Source: Thermothielavioides terrestris NRRL 8126 (taxonomy: Eukaryota > Ascomycota > Sordariomycetes > Sordariales > Chaetomiaceae). Taken from it: a DNA stretch of 64,000 bases. The stretch is from positions 9,052,001 to 9,116,000 of the forward strand of contig NC_016457.1 in assembly GCF_000226115.1 (NCBI RefSeq), given 5' to 3'. The translations under genes were made by a program, and so were the position numbers. Position 1 is the stretch's first letter; each line of letters begins with the position of its first letter. The notes under the pieces are model-generated. The model was not told the origin of the DNA and searched no databases. It was given only the letters and a program-made list of their open reading frames with translations. Shown piece after piece: positions 20,783 through 33,634 of this stretch.

Positions 20783-23700
20783 ATGACCCTCTCACGCCTT
20801 GTCCAGAGGGCTTCGCATCCGCCACTTACACCGAGGACAAGAAGCCTTGCGCGACCCTCGCTGCCAGCAAGTCAGCTGCACTGGAAAAAGCCGATATCGA
20901 GAAGTACCACTCGAAGTATATCGATTGTCCGCACGGCAAATGCCAATGCTGCAGCCACGCGGGCAGCAGCAGCACGTGAGTCAGGGGAAGTCAACAGCAG
21001 CGCGCGACAGGTCAGCAAGCCCGACTTTTGGCGGCTTTCCTCGGCTGGCGCGTGCTGCTCCGCTGCCCCGCGCCGTCCCCCCACCCGCGAGGCTCCAATT
21101 GTTTCCAGCCCAAATCTCAGGGGCACCAGCAGGAGGAGTCTCCCCGGTGCCTTTTTGCATCCTTCCGCCCTCGGCCCCGCATCCGCTCTCAGGGCGTTCT
21201 CCAGCTTGGCAGCCATGGCCGCGACCAAGATCGACGGAACGGCAATTGCGCGCAAGGTGCGCGAGCGGCTGCAGGCCGAGATCGCAGAGAAGAAGGCCGC
21301 CAACCCGCGGTTCCAGCCATGCCTCAAGATCATCCAAGGTGCGTAGGCATTCCGCTGTCAGACGAAAGAAACGAACCCGTCAACAGCCGACATTTGTGAC
21401 TAACGGACTGCCAACGCCGCAGTGGGTGATCGATCCGACTCGTGTAAGCCCCATTACCCCGCCATGGCACGGCCCCGGGACGCGGGACGCTGGACGCTGA
21501 TGCCGGATGCCCCGCAGCCACCTATGTGCGCATGAAGCTGAAGGCCGCCGAGGAGGTAAGTGGCCCGCACAGGCACAGAGCTCGGTGGTGTTGAAATGCC
21601 CGGCAGCCAAAAGGCTAACTCGCAGATCTTCCGTCTAGTGCGGCATTGCCTGCGAGCTGATCAAGTTCGACGAGGATGCCACCGAGGCCGAGCTGATTTC
21701 CCGCGTCGTCGGCCTCAACAACGACCCGTCGGTGCACGGCATCCTGGTGCAGTTGCCGCTCCCGAAGCATGTCTCCGAGTACAACGTGACTTCGGCCGTT
21801 GCAAGCGAGAAGGATGTCGACGGCTTCGGCGCCCACAACATCGGCGAGCTGGCCAAGCGCGGCGGCCGCCCGTTCTTCGTCCCCTGCACTCCCAAGGGCG
21901 TCATGGTGCTTCTTCAAGAGACTGGCGTTGAGCTGGCCGGCAAAAATGCCGTGGTCCTCGGGAGGAGCGACATCGTTGGCAGCCCCGTCAGCTATCTCCT
22001 GAGGAATGCTGATGCCACAGTCACTGTCTGTCACTCCAAGACCAAGGACCTGGAGCAGTACCTCAAGAACGCCGATGTGCTCGTCGTTGCCATTGGGAAC
22101 CCCGGCTTTGTCAGGGGCGAGCAACTCAAGCCGGGAGTTGTTGTCATCGACGTCGGGACGAATTACATTCCCGATGCCACCAAGAAGTCGGGCCAGCGTT
22201 TGGTCGGCGACGTCGACTTCGAGTCGGCATCCCAGGTCGCCTCTCACATCACCCCGGTCCCGGGCGGTGTGGGCCCTATGACGGTCGCTATGCTACTCCA
22301 GAACGTTGTCGATGCCGCAACGCAGTCCTTTGAGGCGGAAAAGCGGAGGCATATTGTACCCTTGCATCTCAAGCTCCTGGACCCCGTGCCTTCGGACATT
22401 GCCATCTCGCGGGCGCAGACCCCCAAGCCCATCACCCAAATCGCCAACGAGATTGGCATTTCGGCGTCAGAATTGGAGCCCTACGGCTCTTACAAGGCGA
22501 AGGTCGACCTCAGCCTCTTGACGCGCCTCGGCCACCGTCGGGATGGTCGTTACGTCGTGGTTACGGGAATCACTCCTACTCCTCTCGGCGAGGGTAAATC
22601 GACGACGACAATGGGTCTTGCCCAGGCGCTCGGCGCTCACGTGGGCCGTCTCACCTTCGCCAACGTGCGGCAGCCCAGCCAAGGCCCGACGTTTGGCATC
22701 AAGGGCGGCGCCGCTGGCGGCGGCTACAGCCAGGTCATTCCTATGGATGAGTTCAACCTGCATCTGACTGGCGACATCCACGCAATCACGGCCGCCAACA
22801 ATCTGCTCGCCGCTGCCATCGACACACGCATGTTTCACGAAAGCACCCAGAAGGACGCCGCCCTCTACAGGCGCCTCGTCCCGGTCAAGAACGGCAAGAG
22901 AACGTTTGCCCCGGTTATGTTGCGCCGGCTGAAGAAGCTGGGCATCGACAAGACAGATCCCGACTCGCTGACCGAGGACGAAATTCGCCGCTTTGCTCGC
23001 CTTGACATCGACCCAGACACTATCACTTGGCGGCGCGTCCTGGACGTCAATGACCGACACCTGCGCGGCATCGTCATTGGGAACGCACCTACCGAGAAGG
23101 GACACAGCCGCCAGACCGGCTTCGACATCTCCGTGGCCAGCGAATGCATGGCCATCCTTGCGCTGAGCACCAGCCTGGGCGATCTGCGGGAGCGCCTCGG
23201 CAGAATGGTCGTTGCCAGCTCCAGAAGCGGCGAGCCCATTACCTGCGACGACATTGGCGCAGGCGGCGCGCTCACTGCTCTTATGAAGGACGCCATCAAG
23301 CCCAACCTGATGCAGAGCTTGGAAGGCACCCCCGTCTTCGTCCACGCGGGCCCCTTCGCCAACATCAGCATCGGTAATAGCTCAATCCTGGCCGACAAGA
23401 TGGCGCTGAAGCTGGCCGGCACGGAGCCGGATGAGGACCACGCGTCCAAGGCTGGCTTCGTCGTGACCGAGGCCGGCTTCGACTTCACCATGGGAGGTGA
23501 GCGCTTCTTCAACATCAAGTGCCGCACATCGGGTCTCGTCCCGGATGTGGTCGTTGTCGTGGCTACTGTCCGCGCGCTCAAGGTCCACGGCGGCGGTCCG
23601 GCCATCTCTCCAGGCGCGCCTCTCGACCCCGTATACAGAGAGGAAAACGTCGAGATCTTACGCAAGGGCTGTGTCAACCTGGCGAAGCACGTTGCCAATG

Positions 23701-24275
23701 CCAGGTCGTATGGCGTTCCAGTCGTGGTCGCCATCAACAAGTTCGCGACCGACACCCAGGCTGAGATTGACGTCGTGCGCGAGGAAGCCATCAAGGCGGG
23801 CGCTGAGGACGCAGTCCTGGCCAACCACTGGGCCGAAGGGGGCAAGGGTGCTGTCGACCTCGCGCACGCTGTGATTGCCGCCGCCGAGAAGCCCAAGAAC
23901 TTCAAGCTCCTTTACAGCCTTGAGGGTACCGTGCAGGAGCGCATCGAGAAAATCGCCCGCGACATGTACGGCGCCGCCGCCGTCGAGTTCAGCGAGCTTG
24001 CTCAGAAGAAGGTCGATACATACACGCGCCAGGGCTTTGGCAACCTGCCCATCTGCATCGCCAAGACGCAGTATTCGCTCAGCCACGACCCGGAGCTCAA
24101 GGGTGCGCCGACGGGGTTCACCGTGCCGATTCGGGACGTCCGTATGGCTGCCGGCGCCGGCTACCTCTACGCTTTGGCCGCCGATATTCAGACTATCCCG
24201 GGCCTGCCTACTGCCCCGGGGTACCTCAATGTCGACGTCGACGCCGAGACAGGCGAGATCGAAGGCTTATTCTAG
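20783..24275 (+). CDS. ADE3: Trifunctional C1-tetrahydrofolate synthase (MTHFD1-type)
   Basis: Core exons 21215-21338, 21423-21443, 21518-21555 and 21639-24275 encode 939 residues from [20 protein letters not shown]. An in-frame upstream ATG at 20783 would add 144 residues, so the start is uncertain. Residues ~1-320 of the core are the methylene-THF dehydrogenase/cyclohydrolase ([34 protein letters not shown]). Residues ~340-939 are the 10-formyl-THF synthetase, with P-loop [20 protein letters not shown] near 374 and [20 protein letters not shown]. It interconverts one-carbon units for purine, Met and dTMP synthesis. The upstream extension is rich in Arg/Ser and poor in acidic residues at its start. 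It ends [11 protein letters not shown] just before the cytosolic start, which resembles a mitochondrial presequence (R-A-F-S cleavage pattern). Dual cytosolic/mitochondrial products are possible (inference). Confidence 0.93.
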
Positions 24276-25400
24276 GGGCAATTAAAGCAGGCAAGGCATG
24301 CCTTGCACACTCAATCCACCGGTGTAGAGTTTTTATGGCGTTTTCTGTCGCGGGGCAGGGCAACCCTATAGAGGCGGCAGTGCGACTCAACTCAGACATG
24401 TGGTGTGCGTGTTTTAACACATGGCGCTGGAGATACCACAGGGAGGGGAGAAGAGATAAAAGCAGCAGGCGTTCTAATCGATTGTCTATCTCTACCTAGT
24501 ACCATGGTGAATAGAATTCACTGGTTCCACGTTTGGTGAAAAAGATATCTCCCGATGATCCTGGTAGATGTAGATTGCGAGCGAATCACACATAAACTCG
24601 AGGTGGTCTTTCTTTCTGACTCATCCAACCATTTCGTCTGTGATTCCCCTCATTATGTCCTTGTCTATCATTAAGTCTACTCTTCTTCTGCTCCCATCCC
24701 TTCGTTGCCATGATAAAAGTACATGATGTGGTTGCAAAAACTCTTGAAACAAATAGACAGTACATAGAATTACAAGTTAGAAACCGCAAGTTGTCTTGCT
24801 GGTGGAGAGAAATGAATACACAAAGCAGTAAACAAAATATCCAAATAATTAAAAAAAAAGAAAGAAAGAAAAGAAAAAAAGAAGAAGAAAAAAGAAAAAA
24901 AAGAAAAAGAAAATAGAAAGCGAATAAGAGAGATGGAAGAGAGAAGAGCGGAAAAAAGCGAAAAAGCCGAAACAGGGAGTATCCCCCTCCCTTTTCCCCC
25001 TTTCCCAGACGAAGCGAATGAAGGGATGCTTTCTGCTTTGAAAGCGACGCAAATGAACGAACTCAACCAACCCACCATCCTTTTCTTGATGCCCAAGGTA
25101 TCATGTCGCATGGCCCCCTACCCAATATAGAACAGCAACATTAAGGAAACAGGAATATCCGCCTATATGCTCTAACACAGGTCCCTTCATTAACTCCTTG
25201 GTTGGTTGAAAGCGCTGGAAACGAGTGGAACAAGAGTGTGGCCACGGAAACGGGGGTCGGAAGAAGTAGCCAAGGGAAGGAAAATTATGTGAGGTGGCCT
25301 CTGCGTGTAAGTGGCCTGAGGTGCGCGGATGAGGTCAGGCGGGTGGGGAAGAGTTCTCAAGCAGGACGCCGCGGAAGCGTACGTCCGTCCGTCCGTCCTA
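24276..25400. other. Convergent intergenic, 1.1 kb, with purine-rich tract
   Basis: Contains an ~80-nt A/G-only low-complexity tract at 24850-24929 (runs of AAAGAAAG and GAAGAAGAAAAAAG) and a short CGTC tetranucleotide run at ~25382-25397. No gene was recognised. Confidence 0.6.
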
Positions 25401-28400
25401 TCAGAACCACTTCCACCCGACGCCCTCCTCCACCTTCCTCAGCACGCCGACGGCATCCACGTACAGCCGGCACCGGGTGCCGGGGCAATCGTTCTCCAGC
25501 CGGCGGCGCACGAGGCTCACGACGCCGATGGCCTCGCGCCGCCCCCGCGCGCGCAGCACGTCCTCCGGCCGCGCCCCGTCGGCCGCGATCATGCGCAGCC
25601 AGGCGACCGCCTCCTCCTCGCTCGCCGCCACGCCGGCGCCCGGAACCGCGCTGCTGGGCCGCGACGGCGGCGACGACGTCGCCGCCGGGCTGCTCGCCCC
25701 GCTGCCGGGGGTTCCGGCTGCCGAGGAGCCCGTGGCCGTGGCCGTGCCGCTGTCGCTCCGCAACCTGCCGACCTGCTGATGCTGATGCTGGTGCTGGTGC
25801 TGGTGCGGTTGCTGGGCGGCGTCGGGCCGCCCGTGGTGGCCAAAGGCCCAGCAGATCAGCGCGCAGACGTACATGGCCCAGTAGTCGGATATGTCGGTGG
25901 CCCAGGAGGCGGCCGGCTCGCCGAAGACCGTGGCGGTGCCGTGCTGCTCGAGCTGGGCCTGGCAGTCGAGGAAGCTGACGATGGCGCGCGCCGCGTAGGT
26001 GACCGCGCGCACGACGCTCAGGTTGGCGAGGTCGCTGTTGTTGCCGCCGCCGCTACCGCCGTTCGGGTTGGTGGTGGTGGTGGTAGTTGTGCTGCCGGCT
26101 GTCATGCTCACCCACATCCTGAGGCGCTTTTGGTGCTCCTGGAAGCAGGTGGCTGGCAGAACTTTTTGGGAGAAGACCCAAGAGTCGCCGCCTACGGCGA
26201 GGAGGTCGCGGAGCGGGGTGTGGTGAAGAGCGAGATACGTGTTGGCGATGGGGCAGTGGCCGAACAGCGCCTCGATGCGCTCCTCGGCGTTGAAGCTATG
26301 AGGATTGTCGAGTTGGGGTTGGAGCTGCAGTTGGTGATGCTGGTGGGGGACAGAGGCATGCTGGTTTGCGTGAATCTGACTGCTAGGGTGGTGGGCGTGA
26401 GGGTCCATCTCTGGGCCTGGCGAGTTGTCCGCGGAGACCGACGCTGCCGGCGCGGTTCGCTGACGGCGCGGCAGTCGGGCGGCGAGCACACCGAGAATGA
26501 GCATGCGGTCGATGGGAGGATACGTCATCAGTTCATTGGCCGTGAGTTGGTCGACGGGCGGGACGTGTCTTGGTTGGAGCTCGCCGGGATTGGCCGCCAG
26601 GATGGCTGCCCATTCTTCTGCCGAGGTTGCTTCCCACAGCATACGGGCGGAGCTGAATACGGGGATCGGCTCGAACGAGGCGAAGGCCTCGACCTCGCTT
26701 TCGTGAGCACGCCGCTGCTGATGGTAGACGGCAGCGTGGCCATCGGCAAACAGACAGGCGGCAAAGAGGCGGCGGCGTGATTCGACATCGATCCAGTTCT
26801 GCCATCGCTCCTGGATGGAAAGGTGCTGTTGATTCGCGGCGAGCAGCACGTGGTCCCAGCCGTCCGGGTTCCGGTGCATGACCTGCGGGGTTGAGACACG
26901 TTGTGAGTACGCCTGCCGGGGAGCCTGGGAGAGAGGAGCCGCAAGAGAAGGAGCGGGCGCTGGGGCAAACGCGGGGCTGAGGGGATCGGGAGCAAAGAGA
27001 GAGGACCATGACGGTTGCGCGCGGGAGTGAGAGTTCGAAAAAGCAGAACTAGAAGTAGTAGTAGAAGTAGAACTAGAAGTAGAAGTAGACGCAGGCGTCG
27101 GCGTAGACGCGAATAGAGGAGGAAGATTAGGATTAACATTACTGCCCAAGGAACGGGGAATATCGAGAATCAAACGCGAAGAAGATGCCGAAGAGGGAGA
27201 AGGCTTCCCAGAAGGCGAAGAAGCAGACGACCGGAGACCGGAGGACGGGAAATTGCCCCACGGCGTGCTCTGGAGCGGGCTCAGATGCCGCAGAGCGAAA
27301 AGAGACATGTTGTTGGTGGTTGGCGTCACCAAGTCACCGGGAGAGGAATGGGAAGATGGGGGGGAAGAAGCAGAAGACCGGGTGGCGGGATCGACGAGCC
27401 AGAGCCCGCTGCCCTCGGCCGCAGCTGAGGACGGCGGCACAGGAAAGGACAGCGAAGCACTCACCCTCGAAAACAAGGACTCGAACTGCTTCGACGGTCG
27501 GGTGACGGCCTTGTGGCCGCGGAAACGGGCGAAATACTCGCACAGGAGGATGGCCTGCATGGTCTGGAGGCTCCATTGGGGCACCTATCGCCGCGGAGGG
27601 GAGGGAGCTTGTCAGCACGGCATCACGAGCAAAGTAAGTTGGCAAAGGATAGAAGGGTCGGAGGAGGGAGGTAACGCTAGCGGTGTTGGAGCAGAGGAAG
27701 CCCCTTCACTCACCCGTTTCAGCTCCTGCCAGGCGAATTCGTGCAGATCGTTACCCCTGTTGCGGTCTTCCCTGCTGCTAAAGTACTGCGTGGCCACGGC
27801 GGCCATGGCGCAGCTCAGCACGTCGTCTGGAGCGGCCTCGAAGGACTGCCGGTGGACAAGCGGTAGGACTGGGTCGATGGATGCCCAATAGACTTCCAGA
27901 TAGCGGGGGATGGCGGCACGGATGTGTCCTGGCAGCGGGACGGTGATTGAGATTGGCGTCGGCATCGCACAGCCGCCTCCCATGGCCAGGTCGAGTTCGG
28001 CGACGACGTCGGCGCCGTGGCCGCCGTGGTCAGCCCCCGGGCTCGCAGTGATGCCGCTGCCAGCGCCGTACCCGACGGCGATGCCGCCTAGCAGGTCCAG
28101 TCCACAGATTGCAGCCTGTGGGTCCATTAGATCTTGGTGTGCTTCCATCATGGCTCCTTTCCGACGATCGAGATGGACCATCGGGTCCAAGCGGTCCGGA
28201 AGCGGAGGGGCTGACACCACAAGGGTCTCGTCCGCCCGGCCCCGAGAAGTTGAGACTGAGTTACTGCGCTGGTCTGGGTGCTGGCGGGGGTGCGGGCGGA
28301 CGGTGCCATTCGAGGAGGCGCTGAGAAGAGGATGGTGCTGGCCGGGCGTCCCAGGAGAAGAACAGCCAATGGATGAGGGCACGTTGAGCAAGCCAGGGAA

Positions 28401-30058
28401 GCTGTGCTCTGACGGCGGCGCGTCCGTGTACGAAGATTTGATAAATAGCGAGGACTGAAAGGCGGGCACTCCCTCAGCTCCGGGCCCGGGGCTCTGGAGA
28501 GCCCGCGATCCCGAGCCGGGATATGGCGGGGGTCGCTGCGAGGCGGTCCAGTCAGCGGTCGGAGACCGTCGCCCCTGTGTCCAGGGGCGCGAACTCCTGG
28601 GTGCGTCAGACGCCGGAGTCGAGTAGGTGCTGTCTGACGCCGACGATGGCCACGTGGATGCGTCATGCAGCTCTGGCAGCTCGGTTGGCTGTGCACTCGG
28701 AAGCTGCAGGCCGTGTGTGTCCACAGAGATGGGGTGCGGCCCCGTCCTGGGTTGGTAGTCCCTGAGATCGCCGGAGTAAGGGCCCGAGAGCGAAGCCGGG
28801 CGAGCCGGGTTAACAACAGAAAGCGTCGGGGAGAGCGTGTAGCTGCCGGTAAAGGCCTGGGGGGGAGCTTCCGCCGCCGAGTTGGGCAGCTGTGAGAAGC
28901 CGGGCTGGCTCACCGCTACGGCGCTGTTTGTCGGTGGCATGTCTGTTGTTGCCAAGGGTGAGGCGGTCGGCCGGGGCCCCGGCGTCCGCGGCGAGTGCTC
29001 GGTTTGGAAAGGGAGCGCTGCTGGAGAACGCCTAGGGCTACGGCGTGGGGACCCCGACTTGGACAAGTCGTCGCCGTCATGCTCACTACACCAACTCATC
29101 AGCATACACACGACACAAACAAACCTCAAAAGGATCCACTGGACGTACTGCTTCTGCTGATGGCGCGCCAACAGGTCGGGTCGGTGGAAAGCTTTGTCAC
29201 AGCCGGGGCATTGGAACTGCGGTGTTCCGTGGCCTAACTGATGACGCCTGGTGTAGAGAAGATGAAGCGTCAGTCCAGTGAGCGTGGCATCGCTCAGAGA
29301 GAGGGCATATATGGTGAGACTCACCTTAGATGCTCGGCCCGGGTGAAGGTCTGCCGCCTTCGGTCAGCACGATAACAGGACAAGAGGAAAAAAAAAGCAA
29401 AAAGAGGAGAAAAAGAAAAGGACAATAAGGCAGAAAGCATGGGTTCCAGATAAGGAACAAGCGGAGCGTCTTCCCCTACCTTGGGCGGCCTGCAGATGTC
29501 GCAGACATGGACGGGCAAGCCTTTCTTGGCCTTGCTAATTCGTCCGGTCTTGGGCGTGATTCTCGCAGCGAACGTAGCTGCCGCGGGATGGGTAAGCATG
29601 GGCCGCTGTAGACCCGCCCGCATCGACGATGACGAGGAGGAGGGGCCGGCTGGGTCATATCGTGTGTGATCCATGGAGTCGTTGCTTGCCGTGCTCTGGC
29701 GCCGCTTCGCCGGCGGCCGGGCAGTGGACGAGGACGAGGACGAGGACGAGACGGTAATAGTATCTTCCGTCCCAGTGCCTGGTTCCGCCCCTGATATGTC
29801 GGCGGTCGACCTGGAAACTCGGGAAGAAGCACTGCGCCGTGTGGTCTGGCGAGGGGGGGCGGCCTGATTGATAGCTTTCTCGGCAGTGGCCAGACCGAGG
29901 CGGGAACTAGAGCGCGGGTTGGACGGGGCCTCAAGGAGCCTCCCGGCGGCGCCGGCTGTTCTGGTTGCGCGCTTGTCCCTCTTGACGCTATGGGGAGCCG
30001 ATCGACCATCGGTCTGGTGGTCGTCGGTGACATCCATTATAAAGCTGAGGCTAGCCAT
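25401..30058 (-). CDS. Zinc-finger (two C2H2) transcription factor with fungal-specific regulatory domain
   Basis: Complement of exons 29480-30058, 29325-29350, 29149-29247, 27714-29085 and 25401-27584; ~1419 residues. Two tandem C2H2 fingers are assembled only by splicing. Finger 1 is CDICRPPK + TFTRAEHLRRHQLGH; finger 2 is CPGCDKAFHRPDLLARHQQKH. A long Ser/Pro-rich linker follows. The fungal-specific transcription-factor domain comes next, with ISITVPLPGHIRAAIPRYLE, YWASIDPVLPLVHRQSFEAA, VPQWSLQTMQAILLCEYFAR and IDVESRRRLFAACLFADGHA. It is a nuclear DNA-binding regulator whose targets cannot be read from sequence. Phases agree at all four junctions. Exon 5 has a Ser/Thr/Pro-rich insert (~27000-27450) that could hide an intron ending at the AG near 26881. 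The ATG at 30058 is the first in frame. Confidence 0.85.
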
Positions 30059-32102
30059 GGTGGGCGGCAGTCTGTTCCTCAAGTTGGAAGTCGGATGCCA
30101 AGTTGGGACTACACAGCCCTGTTGGACTCCTGAAACGAAGGGAGAGGTAGCAGCCGATCTTGGGAACAAACACGAAAAAGGAACCAGCACCAAGTCGGCA
30201 GGACACGCAGCGCACGCGCGGCTGCAGCAGCACGCGCAGGGCGGAGAGCGTCAGAGAGGAAGCTGGGCATACGAAGACAGAGTGACAGCTTGGGAGTGGA
30301 AGAGACAGGAAACGCGCCTCAGCCGAGCCAGGGAATGGGTGTGCGTGGTGGGGAGCCAGGAGACGCAGCAGCAGAGCGGCGGCCACAGTGCCGGGCCCCG
30401 AACAACCGCGTGCTGCCGTGTCCGTTGACGATGGGCACCGACAGCATTCTGTCTGGGGTACAACAAGCGCGGCACGGCTGCGGCGCTGCTATATTCAGAC
30501 GGCCCACAGGCCTCGGCCGCTTCGCTGCGAGCTAGCGCAAGGGCATGGGTGTGGAATGGCAAGAGGATGGAAGATCGAGCGTGCGAGTCTTGGCCGCATT
30601 GCAGGAGAGGCTTAGTGCAATGATGGATTCCTCCCTCGAGGATAGGGCAGCTCCTGCAACCCCCTGTCAGCCCTCCGGTGCAGGGGTAAAAGCCAAAGGG
30701 GGGGTAGCGTGCACTACCACACTAGTCTCCGTTGGGTTGAATAACGGACCGGGGTCGTTGCGCTGTGACGATACCGCTTTGCCAACGTCGAGAGCGCGCC
30801 GATGCGGGCGCAGGGAAAATCGAAGGGTCAAGGACTTGTTCCCGTAGGTACCTCGCAACGACAGACGAGAGGAGGCCGGATGGAAAGTAAGGTAGATGGA
30901 CGAGCAACTAGCGTAGGGAGTTTCGAGCCTTCCAACCCACAACCCACTACCCACAGCTTACCCGACCCCTTGCTAGTGCAACGCTAGGCGTATGTCTCCT
31001 CTAGCCGCGACACGCAAGATAGCCGCGACTCTCAGCCACCCGTACCACCTTCGAATAGGCGCGGATCTTTCAACTGCCGCCCATCGAAACAGCTGACCCA
31101 GGGCTTTCCCAAGCTTTGAATGCCTTCCATCGTCGAGCACAGCTTGCGCCATTGCTGGCAGGCACCGGCCAGGGTTCCGCGAACTACACCGGACCGTGCT
31201 TTGGGCACCCGGAAGGCGCCCTCGTTGCTACTCAAGGTAGCGCGTGCCCTGCGATACCTGAAGACAAAAGCCGACGGACGACCGACAAGTCACAAGTCGG
31301 GTCGGTGATTGTGGCACGCATGCTGTAGTCTAGCTGCTGGGATCCGTCGGGATTCGGCAGCACTTGTCCCGCTCTTGGATTGTCATTCGCCGCACAGAAG
31401 CCGCTCTTGGCCGCTGACTGCAGGGCTGGCCAGCACCGTCGTTCGTACGCATGCCATCCGTAGTGTAGTAGTATAGTACTTATGTAATCCGTAGGGCAGA
31501 AGCGTCCCAGATCCTGCTACCCAACAATCCTCTGTTGCAATGGATTGGGCCTGGAGTTGCCATCCTCATGCAAGGAACCTGGAAGGGTTGCACAACATTA
31601 GCACACGCTGACCGCACCTCTCACCGCCGCCTCTCTGGGCATGCGATCGAGAGGAGCCAGCATATCGCCCTTGGAAGCGAGGTTCAGGGGCGCCGTGGAC
31701 AGCGATGACAAAAAAGAAGATGACAAATAGTATGGAAAAACAGGCGGCGAAACAACTCCTGATAAGGGAAATGACGGGAAGGGGCAAGCAAACAAGCGGC
31801 CGGTTGCCGTGGCCAACAACTCCTCTCCGTCGTGCTCTTGGTGCATCTCACGTACTCGGTCAGTCAGGCCATCCGTGGTGGGTTGCAACGAAGTGAGAGA
31901 CGACTGTGTAACCGCCCAAACTCGCTGTGCGGACACCGAAGAAAGCGCTCGTCTCCGACGTGTAAGTAAGGTAGTGTAAGCGCGGGAGTCCCTTGTGCAT
32001 ACCTTGGAAGGGAACATCCCAGGCTTTGCAAGGGCTTCATTGAGCGCACGGCTTATTCCGTGCGTGTTGGCCTTCGTGGGGTGGGCCGTGGTAGTGGTCG
32101 TG

Positions 32103-32491
32103 GTTATAGAGGTCCCGCCAAGACTAATTTCGGAGGTTGCCGCTTACAAGTATTTACAATCGCCACGGGGTGAGCGGGGCCGCGACGACTTAGAGCAACA
32201 TCGACAATGCACAATCGCGAAGACTCGTAGCAACAACTTCACTAAAACCTCAACCAAATCGAAAAAAAAGAAAACGAAGTTAACCTGCACCCTAACCTTG
32301 ACCCTCACCCTAACCTTAACCCGAATCCTAACTAGCGGGGGGCTAGCGCCGCCCCCCGTACCCCCGGCGAACTAACCCGTGGCTAACCCGTGGCGATAGT
32401 GCAAACCCCTTGGCGGTCTTGGCGGGGTACTGACGCTGTAAAAACATTGCCGACAATTGGCCGAAATTAGTCTTGGCGGGACCTCTATAAC
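32103..32491 (-). mobile_element. Non-autonomous terminal-inverted-repeat element (MITE-like), copy B
   Basis: Inverted ends GTTATAGAGGTCCCGCCAAG, ~389 bp apart; the matching arms extend inward through ACTAATTTCGG. The interior is the reverse complement of copy A (9050-9426): A-rich stretch, TTAGGG-complement tract (32279-32332), GC-rich palindromic block around 32335-32365, then CCGTGGCGATAGTGCAAACC, also present in copy A in the other orientation. No coding capacity. Confidence 0.8.
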
Positions 32492-32769
32492 CTCCAGCGT
32501 GGTAGTATACACTACTCCGTACACGCATAGTATAGTGTGTGTCTGGCAAATGGGGCAGGTGATTAACTCCTGTACCCAAGTTCATGTCGACATTCACCTC
32601 CGGTTGGGCCGTCGACTGTTGACAAGGGGCGGTAGCCGAGTTGAGCGGAACGGTCGATGCGCAGGGGGGCTTAGTCGACGCCGGCTGCTGCTCTGATTGG
32701 GCAGCCCAATTGCTGCGCCCCAAGCCAGTGAGATCCTAGTTATTTTTGCCGATCTCGATTTGTCAAGCA

Positions 32770-32866
32770 AGGCAAAGCAAAGCAAAGCAAAGTTGGCTGA
32801 GTCGGACCGTCTGCAATGAAGCCACAGTGTTGTGTAGTGTAGATAGTGTAGTGTAGTGTCGTGTAC
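32770..32866. repeat. Microsatellite patches (AAAGC)n and (TAGTG)n
   Basis: About four AAAGC units at ~32770-32791, then TAGTG/TAGTGTAG units at ~32830-32866. The TAGTGTAG word recurs elsewhere in the gene-poor DNA (~31459, ~33514, ~42080). Confidence 0.7.
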
Positions 32867-33634
32867 ACATACACACTGCCTCGTGGTCGACGTGCGAGGT
32901 GAACCGCGATGGGGGGGACGTGGATGGAGGACGGTTCGGATATTCCCCGGGGTCCGGCATGCCGGGATCCGTCGCATCCGCGCGATCGGGTTGGGGCCTT
33001 GTGTGACCTCCTGCAGCCCGTGTGAGACGGCCATGACCTGCATGGAAATCAGTTTGCTCAGCCAACGCGGCACAATCCGCGGCTGTCTGGACTGCGGAGT
33101 ACGGAGTACGGAGCACGAAATACCTGGAAGAAGTTACTACCGGGCTCACTGCAATCGAAGCAGTGGAGGTGGTCGCGTTGGCTAAGCGCCAGGACTTGAC
33201 GCCAACTACAAGAGTGATGTCGCACGCAACGCGCAAACAGCCTGTCGGGAAGCAGCATGTCGGCTCAGCATCGCATGCATGTATCGTTTCCGTCGATGTG
33301 TGCGGCGATGGGAATGTTGCCGATGGTGCGAAATACGGGAATGTTAGCGTCGTGGGCCGGCCCGTCTGTGCTTGGGTGGCTTCAGGCGCTGGTTTCATCT
33401 TGTGCGGGGAACAGTGGGGTGCGTGATTGAGAAGACGGGCGCTTAACTCTCGACTGCTCATTCGTCCGATGTTGAGTTGGGATGTCTGTGGCTGCCACTA
33501 TAGCACATCACATAGTGTAATGTAGTGTAGTATGGACGCCACCAGCCCGGGTTTGTGGCTCAGTGTATCCGCGCAGCCCAGGTCGGAAGAAGATGCAGAT
33601 GAGATGCAGATGCTGCGGCGTGGGCAATTGCGCG

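Noticed and set aside
24850..24929. Purine-rich tract considered as a regulatory element or origin
   Set aside because: Simple A/G low complexity in a convergent 3' region; nothing supports a function.
32763..33461. Minus-strand 232-codon open frame in the gene-poor region
   Set aside because: It overlaps other equally long frames on both strands, has no domain, no third-position bias and no ATG in good context.
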